Shown piece by piece: positions 44,101 through 54,034 of a stretch of DNA of 64,000 nucleotides (positions within the stretch are counted from its first letter, which is position 1; the number at the start of each line of letters is the position of its first letter). A model generated the notes under the pieces. It did no database searches. It was not told where the DNA came from and saw only the letters and a program-made list of their open reading frames with translations. This DNA comes from Albifimbria verrucaria. Taxonomy: Eukaryota > Ascomycota > Sordariomycetes > Hypocreales > Stachybotryaceae. The stretch lies in contig JAHREC010000018.1 in the NCBI GenBank assembly GCA_020081605.1, forward strand, positions 6,758,001 through 6,822,000, in the 5' to 3' direction. Made by a program: the position numbers and the translations under genes.

Positions 44101-46930
44101 TGCTGGGTCTCCACAGCAACTTCCAGGGGCCCATTCGGACAGTCAAGGAAATGGAGACCCGGATTATCCCTCTTAGTCATAGAGGAAACGAGCGTGTCTG
44201 ACCCGGCAATAAAGAAGAAGGCGAAGCCGCTCTTATTTGGATCGGACAGATCTGAATTGCTTCCAAATGTTATGATTTGGTATTGTAGGGCTTCTTTGTT
44301 AGGTGGATGATATTCTGGCGGAAATATATCTTCCATATTCACTGGGGGTATTATATCCAGCCCAGCAGGCGGGTCGCAACAGTATGATGCCTGGCGGCCT
44401 GTTTCACATGGGTTAGCCCACAATTCTGAAATCGCCTCAACCTTCAAGACCTACCGTTGTGGCACGTTGCTCCGAGTCCGCCACCAGCGGGGTCCAGATC
44501 GAGGGTGACCTGACCATTGGAGCACTGCTCCGAACAGTAGCCCCTCTCCTCCAGTGGCAGTTGGTGAAGCTGTCCTCCTTGGGGCAACACAGCTTTCGGT
44601 GCTCCGATATAGGGCCAATGTCCGTGTCCCAGAATAGGCAGCGCTGATTACCACGAGGACCGCCCGTGTCTGTGGTGAACTTGTGGGGCTTGTCATCCGG
44701 GCACTTCGGATCGCGGCCGCACTCCGTCCACGTGCAGATATTCATGTACTGATCTCTGTTGCCCGGCTCACAGCAGAAGGATTTATGACCTCTGATACAA
44801 TGGTTGCCGTATTTCCCGTCTTTCATGCTTCCTTGCCAGCCGTAACGGTCCCCGAAGAGCCTGACGTCGCCCACTCGACACTTCCCAGAGCAGTCGGTGG
44901 AAACAGCACCCCATCCAGAGTCCCAATAGCACTTGTCCTCGTTCAAGCCAGTCCAGGCTGGACAACAGACGTATCGGGCGTTTCTGGCGCTCCTTTACAC
45001 TCCCCTTGCCAAAGTCAGTGCGAGAACGTCCTACCGGTGTCTCATTAGATGAGCAACTGCCCCCACACTCAGTCACTCGACACTGAAGTGAGTCGTCGGA
45101 AGAGTAGCCCGGTTCATTGCTTGGGGCACGAATAGACAGGTGGACATTGTCACCGAATCCGTAGCTTCCTCGCCCAGTGAGCGCAGAAAGAGCCGAGCTT
45201 TTACTGTCGTCGAGATCAATAGCCCACATCATTAGCCCATTAAGACCTCTTTCGTTGGCAAATTTGATCTTGTCTTCGAATGTTTCCATGTCGTCATACG
45301 AAATCCAGTTGTTTTGTCCGTACGTGATATACTTTATTGCAGCTTCCTTGTCGTAAACTGGCTCCGCTCCGGTCGAGTCAATGATATCCGTGATCTCCTG
45401 GTACGAAAGTATACCTGCCGTATCTGTGCACTCGCCCTTGTCTCCTGGGTCTCGGAACCTGCAGCCTGGCTCCTGGCAGTTCGGGTTGCTGAGCTTGAAC
45501 GAACGGCCATAGAAACCAATACCCAGAACGATGTCCTCTGGGGAATATCATTGCGCCAAAACTAGGGGCAATTAGTACAATGTGGTACAAAGGGAACAGA
45601 GGCGTAATGTTGGACTCACCAAGTCTAACGCGAGATCGATCTCAGTCAGATTCGTATGAGCGAGGACCCTGTTTCCAATGGGGTTGTCACTGTCCCAGAC
45701 GCCATGCAGGTCATATGACATCAAATTGATCCAATCAACATAGTTGTTCATGCCTTTCAAGTCAAAATGACGAAGATACCAATATGAAGTCGGCGCAGTG
45801 TATGTAACGAGGTACACCTCCTCTCGCACGCATCTCAGCTCGCAGCTCCTTGAGAAGCTTTGTGTAGTTCTTGCCATCCGAGTTCTTGCCTCCGCGGTCT
45901 TTCGCCCCGGGATATTCCCAGTCAAAGTCAACGCCATCATACCCATACTGTTTTATGAAGCCGAGGAGATTGTTAATAAACGTGGCCCTGTTCGCCTCAG
46001 AGGATACCAAGTCGCTAAATACTGTCTGCCACTGGCCCGGATCGTTGTGTGTCCAGCCACCAAGGGCAATCTGAATCTTGAGATTCGGGTTCTTGTTCTT
46101 CAGCCTTGATATTTCTCTGAACATACCAGGTTTCACCTCGGGCATATTAGTGATGCGAAAGTCGCCTGGTGTAACAAACGCAAAGGCAAATATCAGATGT
46201 GTGATTGCATCAACAGGTATCTCATCAGGCGTCATGTGCCCGCATGGCTTATTTCCATTCCAAGACTCCCAGTACGCAATGACCTTCTGCTGGGTATTGG
46301 TTGGTGACACTGAGGGCTTTGGCTGGTCACAATTGGATTGACAACCATTGTCACAGTACCTGTACCGCATCAGCAGTTTATCCTCTTGGAGTTCTTGATC
46401 AGTATGTGAAGTACTTACTCGGAAGTTGTGCCGCAAAATCCATGTTTACTACAGCAGACATTTAATGGGCAAGTCTGCCCCTTGACCTTTGCGTATTCTC
46501 CACATTCTGCTTTAGCATCACAGTTGGATAGGCAGCCCTTACCACAATAAGCGGGCGCGTATCTAATAACAGTCAGCAGGAAACTATCTCTGTCACGGCA
46601 CATGAGAGGCTCTCACCCACACCACCCATCACTACCACAGCAGGCGCCGTTACCACATGGCCTGCCGGGGCCGCAAGTGAAGTCGCCCGATGATGCCAAA
46701 GATGACGTCTGACCGAGTTCTCTTGGAATGAGCGGGCTGTTTATCAAGTCTCCGGCTGCTGAGATCTTATTACCGGTGAGGGTTTCATTGGAGCCCTCAG
46801 ACCCACGATGGCTGGACGCATAGAGTGACTTGACATGTTCATATTTTGGATTTACTGCCGCATATATCAAAAGAGATTTGGAAAGAAAAAGTTGTAGGAA
46901 GAGCAACAGCATGCTTCTTGAAAACCTCAT
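41188..46930 (-). CDS. Killer-toxin-like GH18 chitinase with CBM18 modules (subgroup C type)
   Basis: The start at 46,930 gives a signal peptide (MRFSRSMLLLFLQLFLS). Next are two chitin-binding type-1 modules (CGPGRPCGNGACCGSDGWCG near 46,640; CCSKHGFCGTTSEYCDNGC near 46,350-46,460). The GH18 domain follows, with the start KVIAYWESWNG, the catalytic DGVDFDWEYP (DxxDxDxE, near 45,940; the Glu is the acid) and MSYDLHG, closing at GLMMWAIDLDD. The long C-terminal part has Cys-rich modules (CCEPGNRDQYMNICTW, CCPKEDSFTNCHW) and a killer-toxin-like extension (HALYNTEHIFEAQ), ending at 41,188. Predicted size is about 1700 residues, secreted; it degrades chitin. The arrangement matches fungal subgroup C chitinases, whose extension resembles yeast killer-toxin subunits. 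Several introns (for example near 45,570-45,620 and 43,180-43,240) and several frame changes are present, notably around 42,250-42,420, where a stop also falls. Whether the last 1.2 kb is one gene or a second one is therefore not fully settled. Confidence 0.8.
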
Positions 46931-47889
46931 TGTTCTTGTTTCCAAGCTAACAGCTACAAGCGCTCTAGTGTGATGACCTAGTGGAAAGAGTGAGGAAACA
47001 ATTTTGGTCAGAAGCAGTGAGAAGGCCCAGATTGTTTTTATCCTCGAGGCTGCCAGCCCCATAGCCATGATGAGATGATTGCTCATGGGCTTGGAAACAC
47101 TATGGCCATTGAGAGCTGAGATGAGCCGCATCATGCACGACGCTTTGTAACTGGAGCCTCCACTTCCAGGATGATTCTCAGAGCTCTAGGACAAATCAGG
47201 GACCCTTTGCGCTAGGATAGGTCGAATCATCCTCTCGAAAAATATTGCAGTATAAGTTAGATCGTTTTCCTTCTTCAGGCATTGATGGCGAGCTAGAATC
47301 ATCGTGGTACCAAATGTCTGCTGCAGATGTGCTTATTCAGCTGATACCTCAGGGTTCAGCATTGTTTCCGAGAGGATAGCCGAAAGGGTTGTAAGTGCCA
47401 TGATAGAATCCCACTTTCCTGAGCACAGCGATAGTTCGTTGACTATGCGAGCTTCCCATTGACTATGCGAGCTTGCAGGCATTACATGACATGCAACCCC
47501 TGCACAAGAAGTGGGACTTTTCATATTTGTGCAGCTCTTGTCAGACAATCGTCCAATCTGAGAAGGCATCTTACCTCATGCGCACGACATAGCCATTATT
47601 TGTATGCGAGGGCAAAATTCTGGGGACAGGCTTGAGTATGTGCTGATTACAAGTCCCCATTCAGAAATGTCTCCGGACAACATAGCATCTGAACGCTGCT
47701 TGTCAGCATTTGATATCGACGAATCCTGGCCCAGCCTAAGATGATGAACTTTATAACCAGCTTGGGCAATGTCTTGAGCGTATCAGTCAGGAGAAACGTG
47801 CCCACGTATCAAGCCATAGATTCCCATTGCGCAAAGACTTTCCCACTTAGTTGACTCTCCACAATCAAACCGCAATCATTGCCGCCACA
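46931..47889. promoter_or_regulatory. Bidirectional promoter region, chitinase and LysM genes
   Basis: A 959-bp intergenic region lies between the chitinase (minus) and the LysM protein (plus), which are transcribed away from each other. The string TTGACTATGCGAGCTT(C/G) is duplicated in tandem near 47,438-47,474. Co-regulation is an inference from the divergent layout. Confidence 0.5.
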
Positions 47890-50146
47890 ATGAAAGTCAT
47901 TAGTACTCCAGTCCGCGGTCTTCTACAGGCCTCGATCATCCTTCCCATCACGATTACAGCCACTGCAAAGGCCAATTGGAATATCGCAATCGCCGACGGC
48001 TCGGTGCTCCCACAGGCCAACAATGACTGCCTAAAGGCCTTCAATAGGAATGTTACCTGCGATCCAACTATCAGTGACTTGTTTGACAATCCATGGATAT
48101 CCTTGGACAAAACAACCTTGGATGGATTGTGCACTTCCGAGTGTCGTGAAAGTCTCACGGCTCATCGAGACGCAATCAGCTCTACATGCAAGGACGTGGT
48201 TTATGAAGATCCAGCTGATGGGTCTCAGCGCATTCCTACTTTTTTGGACGAATGGGCACTGATGGCATATGATATTGCTTGTCTCAAGAAGAGGTAAGGG
48301 CTTTCTTGACAAAAGAACGTTCAACCGGACCCTATGAGCTGATCGAACCAAGTGGTGGTCAATACTGCAATCTGTGGTACAACGACGGCGCAAACAAAGC
48401 AGATAAACCACAATGCGATGAGTGTTACCTCAAACTACCTTACATCGAAGCATCCTCTCCAGCAGCCGAAGACCCCAAGAGGCCAAGTCCATCTACGAGT
48501 CCATGAGCTCTAGCTGCTCTTACAAAGGCCCGTCGGTGACGAAGACTGTGTCAAACCTGGTCATAGCCTCGTAAGTCCCCACTCTGGCCCTGGATCAAAC
48601 GCGCCTGAGCCCTCTGATATTTTCTAGTCCCACTGGCAGCTGGGACTGTGATGCAAACTACACCATTAAAGTTGGGGACACAGCTCTGGATGTATCTAAG
48701 TCGCAGAAAGTGAGTACGCACGATCTGCTCACTTCAAACAGGCTCAACCATTCTGTGGAGGATTTCCCTACGTCCGGTTTCCTTTGTATTAGAAACCGAT
48801 GTGAAACCTACACGGTCAAGGACGGCGACAACTGCAAGTCCATCCAGTCCGAGACCAAGCTCAACTTTGCCGAGCTGCGTGCGTGGAACCCGGATATAAA
48901 CGGACGCTGTAGCAATATCTTGGCGAAAATCAATACAACTATCTGTAGGACCAATCCCTTCGGCGATTACGCTGTCCCTAACAACAGTGGTGGTGAGACG
49001 GCAGTGCCTGCGCCTGGTAACTTGGCGCCAGGTACCAACACCAATTGCAGTCTTTACCATGAGATTGAGCAAAACGAAGACTGCTCCAGGCTGCAGATCA
49101 GGTACTCAATCTCCCTCAAAGACCTTATTTTTCTGAACCCAATGATTTGGGAGAATTGCACCAATCTGTGGCTCGACACGTCCTACTGTGTGGCGCCCGT
49201 CGGAAGCATCCGGGACTATCCTGGGTACCTGCCTCCCCAGTTTCGTATGATTTCGAGCCGGAGAGGAATGAGCAGATCCCTTTCCAAGATCCTCTGGAGA
49301 AGTACGAAGAGCACAAGAAGAAGGTGCCTATTGCCAAAGGTACCCGTCCTGATTGCTGGACCTACGCTTGGTGGAATGATACAGAAAGCAACTACGCACC
49401 GTCCGTGTCGACCGCGGCCTGGCTGTACGATCTCAGCGTGGAGCTTTTCATGAGTTGGAACTTAGGCCTAGAAAATGATGGCAATGTTAAGCCCAGCTCA
49501 TCGTACTGCGTGGGTTTGGCCAAAGCCGAGCCCACCTTGTGGCTTCCTCCCACCCCTCGTGCTCCCGGCGAGACAGAAGATTGTAGCGCCTGGTTCCCAG
49601 CCGTTACCGACTGCAAGACGCACCTCCGGAGCTTGAGACTGAGCTTGGATACCTTTTCAAATGGAACCCAAGCGTAGGGCAGGACTGCTCCGTCTTTGCC
49701 AACGGCACGTACTACTGTTATCGTACTAACGCGGGCGAGCCTGGGAGTGGCGGCGAAAACCCAACACGAACTAGCACTATCAGGCCAACGTCAACCACTA
49801 CGACAAAGCAGCCTGGCCCTAGTGAGACAACCAAAGTCAGCCCTGACGGTACATGTTCGGGCAAGGATGGCTACACGTGCTTGGGCTCTCTCTTCGGTGA
49901 CTGCTGCTCGTCGAGCATGTTCTGCGGGTCATCCAAAGATTACTGCGCCGCGGGATGTCAGGCCAAGTTTGGCAAGTGTAACGAGGGCAGCGACAAGATC
50001 AGCCCTGATGGAACTTGTGGCGGCTCAAAGAAGTGGACATGCAAGGACTCATTGTTTGGTGACTGTTGTTCCGGAAGCAATTTTGCGGTGCAACAGCCGA
50101 GTATTGTGGCAGTGGATGTCAGAAGGATTTTGGTAGCTGTAGATAG
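47890..50146 (+). CDS. Secreted LysM-repeat protein with two C-terminal CBM18 modules
   Basis: The start at 47,890 (MKVISTPVRGLLQAS) opens a signal peptide ending near ATAKA. After a Cys-containing N-terminal region there are at least three LysM-like repeats: YTIKVGDTALDVS (48,660), YTVKDGDNCKSIQ with FAELRAWNPDI (48,810), and YHEIEQNEDCSRLQ with DLIFLNPMI (49,060). A Thr/Pro linker follows, then two hevein-type chitin-binding modules (GDCCSSSMFCGSSKDYC near 49,900; GDCCSGSNF near 50,070). The last module is completed one base over at the T4 run 50,081-50,084, giving a stop at 50,146. Size is about 680 residues with several short introns (donors near 48,296 and 48,570). LysM and CBM18 bind chitin oligomers. 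Adjacent chitinase/LysM gene pairs are known in mycoparasitic fungi, where LysM proteins mask or protect chitin. Confidence 0.8.
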
Positions 50147-50449
50147 ATCTATGTCAAGTTTTAAACAATTTCCCTAATTACACGTTATGGAAGTTAAAGG
50201 TATCATCGCTGCTTCAGGCCTTGCGAATTACAGGGGCTTTCCGGTTTGAAAGTATCAGGGCACTAGTTCAGCCATCACACTGATGGTTTCGTGATCAACA
50301 ACCCTCTTCCATGGAGAGTAATGGTATTTTGGACTTTTGTGGCAGTATCAATGAAATTTCCGATTTTGTGCCATTAGCAGGAAAAGTGTGAATAAGTAAA
50401 TCCACTCGGTTGTGCATTCACCGAGCTGAGATACCAGGACAGCCCCTCT

Positions 50450-50570
50450 TTACTTGTTCAATAAGAGGACAATTAGGGTTGAGCTTATCTATCTCATCGG
50501 TAACTGATCGAAGGCCTTATCGCATGAGGCTATTGGTCACAGGTCAATGTATCTTTTGATGGTATGCTCC
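50450..50570 (+). repeat. HET-gene 3' flank, copy B
   Basis: This matches 27,740-27,865 over about 115 bases, with the shared core AGCTTATCTATCTCATCGG. It supports common ancestry of the 3' ends of the two HET loci. Confidence 0.65.
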
Positions 50571-50580
50571 TAATAATCAT

Positions 50581-50650
50581 GATATCGAGCGTAGCGAGGC
50601 CGGCTCGATGCAATCGCCGCCGGAGGCATTTGCTAGGAGCCCTTGATATT
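50581..50650 (+). repeat. Dispersed GC-rich repeat, copy 3 of 3
   Basis: It begins GATATCGAGCGTAGCGAGG and ends CCTTGATATT. It is in the same orientation as copy 2 and inverted relative to copy 1. Confidence 0.85.
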
Positions 50651-50701
50651 GCTATTGACCACAAAAACTGAGACAGAATCAAAAGCTCTACAAAATTCCG
50701 A

Positions 50702-52752
50702 TCAGCTGAACCAAAACTCATCGGTCTTGGGCTGTGGTGTCCAGTCCAGCGCCTCACCATCCATGAGACCGTGTATGTAGCATTCTCCCACATACTTCCA
50801 TTCATTCTCGCTACTCCGTCGTATCACATAAGGTGTCTGGCCTCCGTGGAGCAAGCAGATATCATCACCATCCTCCATATTCGCAGGGCCCGTCCCAATG
50901 TATCCACGATCCGTCAAGAATGGCCGCCGTTCCTTCTGAGCCCGGAAGACCGGCCCGGGGTACTTGAGCGCCATGTCGTGGAATGTGCCCCATGAACCTT
51001 GGGGAGTTGCTCTTGGTACAGCTCCTCACGGCTCGTCCGGTGATGCTTCACGTTTGGATCGCGAAGGATGGTCAGACCCGCAACGGCGATGAAGCGCACC
51101 GCTTCTTCAAAGTCGGATGCGTTTGCGTGTGAGCGCCAGCATGAGCGCCAGCTTTCGATATTGACGCTTGCAGCCAGCGCCCAGATCTGTAGATTCTCCA
51201 TGAGAACACTTACGTCCGAGGCGATGGGCTGGCAGAATTCCATCTTTGTCCGGCAAACGACCCGGTCAAGCAGCCGACCTTCGACTTGGAGGAGTACGCC
51301 GGGTAGTCGCCGCCAAAGCGCGACAACTTTGCGATTGTTCCCTTGGCTGCTTTGAAGATCCCGGGCTGCCATAAAACCAACCCACCGGGCCGTTTGGGAC
51401 GCCCTCGGTTAGGGGATACCACTCTTTGGCGCCTTGGAAGTTGTTCATCCACGAGGGCGTGAGGGCATTGGCGCGCAAGCGTGGTTCAACCCATCGAGTA
51501 GGCCGTGGACTGCCCCGACGCTGTGCACCAGCCGGCCAAACACTTCTATCATGGCGCAAAACACTTTGACTTCCGCATCCTTATCGGGATTTGTCGCACG
51601 CTTGTCTCTGAATTGGGGATACGTATCGCTTGATAACCCTCGAGAATTCCTTGTCAGCCAGCGTGCTCTTCGTGGTCCGGTCGATCGTGGCCTGGGCAGC
51701 TACAGCACTGTTCTGTGCGAAGCTGACGTTGTCCGCGAGGCCGAGGAGGGCATAGACGCAGTCCCTAGGGTACCCGCACTCCCAATTTCGTAGCGCCTGG
51801 ACGAGGTGAAGCATGAAGTATTGGCCATCCTGCGCGCGGTTCTGGTCCCAGAGGTGTTTGAGGACTTGCACAGGCCGAATTCGCCTTCGTACAGCAATGT
51901 TGAAAGTCGTTTCGTCAAATATAACTTTGTGATCAAGGGCGATAGCAAAGTCATCATAAGGGTGGACCCTCAAGTTGTCGCACATATTCATAATGAGGTT
52001 CCACAACTTCCAGGGTATCGTCACGCCGCCAATCTGCAGGTCAACGTCCTTGGGCAGCGTGACCTCCTGTAAAATCCACCTTCGGCCCCAGAACCGCGCG
52101 CCAGCCACGCGGTAGAGGACTTGCCGGCCCTCGGCTCCCGCATTGTCGTGCAATAGGACCCCTGAGAAGCGGGCGACCTCGTCCTGGATGGTGGCTACCG
52201 AAGCTGCTATCTCGTGGAAGCCTTCGCACTTTGAGAGGAAGTCCGCCACATTGTCATCGTTTTCCCCGAGCCACCCGATTACACGGCTCGCCATCACGTA
52301 CACCTTGCGCATGAGATCAATTTGTGCCGGCTTCTCTCCCTCGTCGTCTTCCTGATTGATGCAGAGTTGATCTGTCCAAATAGTCCTCACTTCATCGGCA
52401 CCCGTGGGTCGCAGGTATCGGAGCGCCAGCTCAAGATTGGAGCCGATTTTTTTGACACGTAGGCTGCTCCTGGTCCTGAGCGGATGCGAACCATCAGCTG
52501 GGGAGTAGCCGTGTGCTCCGCGTCGGGGACGAACAGCGGATCTGGTTCCTGATCCCACGCGTAGGATAGAGCTTCGTACGGTATCGTAACAGGCCTCTGA
52601 GCATCGGGACCAATGTTGGTCCGCTCCAGTGTGCACTCAATCGAACTGCTGAACTTGCCTCCATGGAGTTTTAGGACACGGATCTCATTAGGCCCCAGTG
52701 GAGGAGTGTCGTAAGGGGCTGGCCACTTGATCGCGGCCAGGGCCTCGGTCTC
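50702..52752 (-). CDS. HET-domain region, 3' part of a probable membrane-HET fusion gene
   Basis: HET blocks are clear: PYEALSYAWDQ (near 52,565), TIWTDQLCINQEDDE, VIGWLGENDDN, ARFWGRRWILQEV, YPRDCVYALLGLADN, and the tail RRPFLTDRGYIGTGP and YVGECYIHGLMDGE, ending at 50,702. The region upstream of the domain (YDTPPLGPNEIRVLKL) is the normal HET opening, but its frame has no Met before it reaches the coding DNA of the upstream membrane protein. Shifting one base at 52,752 makes the two continuous (KSKETEALAAIKWPAPYD). I therefore treat it as the cytosolic C-terminal half of the gene starting at 54,034. Frame changes near 51,580, 51,370 and 50,970 and at the A-run near 52,450 are inferred. If the fusion is wrong, this is an ordinary HET gene of about 640 residues lacking a visible start. 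Confidence 0.8.
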
Positions 52753-54034
52753 TTGCTTTTCTTGGCCCCTTTCACGGTATCGATGGGCCCTGGGTTCCTC
52801 AGTTCTTTTTCTTCTTTCTCTTTCTGGCGCTGGCGCTCCATCGCCTGCTCCCTCTGACGTTGACGTTCTGCCACCGCCGCTTCAATCTCCTGCCTCTCCT
52901 TTTCCCTGTGAGCCCTCTCGGCAGCCTCTCTTGCCGCTGCCTCCTCCAAAGCCTTCTGGCGTCGCTCTCTCTTCGCTGCAGCGTGACCATCTCCATACTG
53001 ACGCTTCCATGCAAGCCAAACACCGCCGATAATCAACGCGAACCCGAGGACGGACCCGATGACCACCGCTGCTAATTCACCCTTGGTGATGCCTCCTGAT
53101 CTGGTATTGAGTCGGCTCGGTACAACTGGCGGGTCGGTTGACTGATCCTTATCTATATCACTGCCATGCATTGTAGTTGTCGCATAAACAGTCTCCGGGC
53201 TCCCGCCGCTATCGAACTCGGTGTAAGTTGTCGTGGCAGTGACTGTAGTGGTACCGTCGTAGATTGTGCTCGTATACGTGCTGCCGCCCGATGCTTCTTC
53301 AGTCTCGTAGACGGTGGTGGTGAACACGGCCGTGATTGTCACGTATGCCGTTCGCTTGTTGAGAATACCCAGCTTCTCAAAGTCTCGGCGCAGGAGCCAG
53401 CCAGTATCGCTGCCCCCGAGTTGGTACTGGGGATAAGGTGTCGGGGATAAAGGATCGTCCTTGGAGGCATCGGGATGAGTAGAATCAGTCTCTTCTGGAA
53501 CATGGCGTCTTTTTCGCGCTGTTACCGTGGACCATACGGTCGTGGTGGCCGCGTCCACAGATGAGGTGGTGGTCGTGGTGGTCCAGGATGTGGTTGTGTA
53601 TTCCTCAGTCACAAACACGGTTTCATCGTCAGACTCGACCGTGGAGGTATACGTCACTAATGTGGTTAAACAGTAGGTGTATCTGCAAAGCATGAGCATC
53701 ATCCAAACCGAATGACTAGAGACTGTCCGGCCACTTACACCACATCGGGGTAGCAGCGCCCATCGACGTAGCAGCCATAGCCTGGAGCACAACACGCAGA
53801 GTAGCAGCACGAGTACCCGATGGGACACAAGCCGCCTGCGTCCACGCAATATGTCGGATTACCCGTACAAGCATCCCTCTTACCGAGAGGCTCAGTGTCC
53901 GCAATTAAGACATTGTTGACATTGTTGAGGCTCGACGCGCGACGATCATCCCTCGAAATCGGCTCGGACTGGACTCCAGTTAGTCGCACCAGTATTAGCG
54001 CAAGGCCAGTCAAACACCGCCAAGCATTTGGCAT
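52671..54034 (-). CDS. Signal peptide - Cys-rich - Ser/Thr-rich - TM - coiled-coil protein, 5' part of the fusion
   Basis: The start at 54,034 (MPNAWRCLTGLALILV) gives a signal peptide. A compact Cys-rich domain follows (CTGNPTYC, GGLCPIGYSCCYSACC, GYGCYVDGRC). After a 56-nt intron (53,683-53,738) come about 190 Ser/Thr-rich residues with repeated TTTV/YTST motifs, likely O-glycosylated and wall-spanning. Then a single membrane helix (AAVVIGSVLGFALIIGGVWL, about 53,015-53,080), a basic stop-transfer (WKRQYGDGHAAAKRERR) and a long charged coiled coil rich in E/R/Q. This is the layout of fungal wall-stress or surface-sensor proteins. In its own frame it stops at 52,671 after a Pro/Arg stretch. 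One base over at 52,752 it runs directly into the HET domain. The promoter would lie upstream of 54,034. Confidence 0.75.

Larger units (their letters stand above)
50147..50701. other. Intergenic, holds two duplicated repeats
   Basis: It lies between the convergent LysM and HET genes and contains the HET 3' flank copy and dispersed repeat copy 3, listed separately. Confidence 0.6.
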
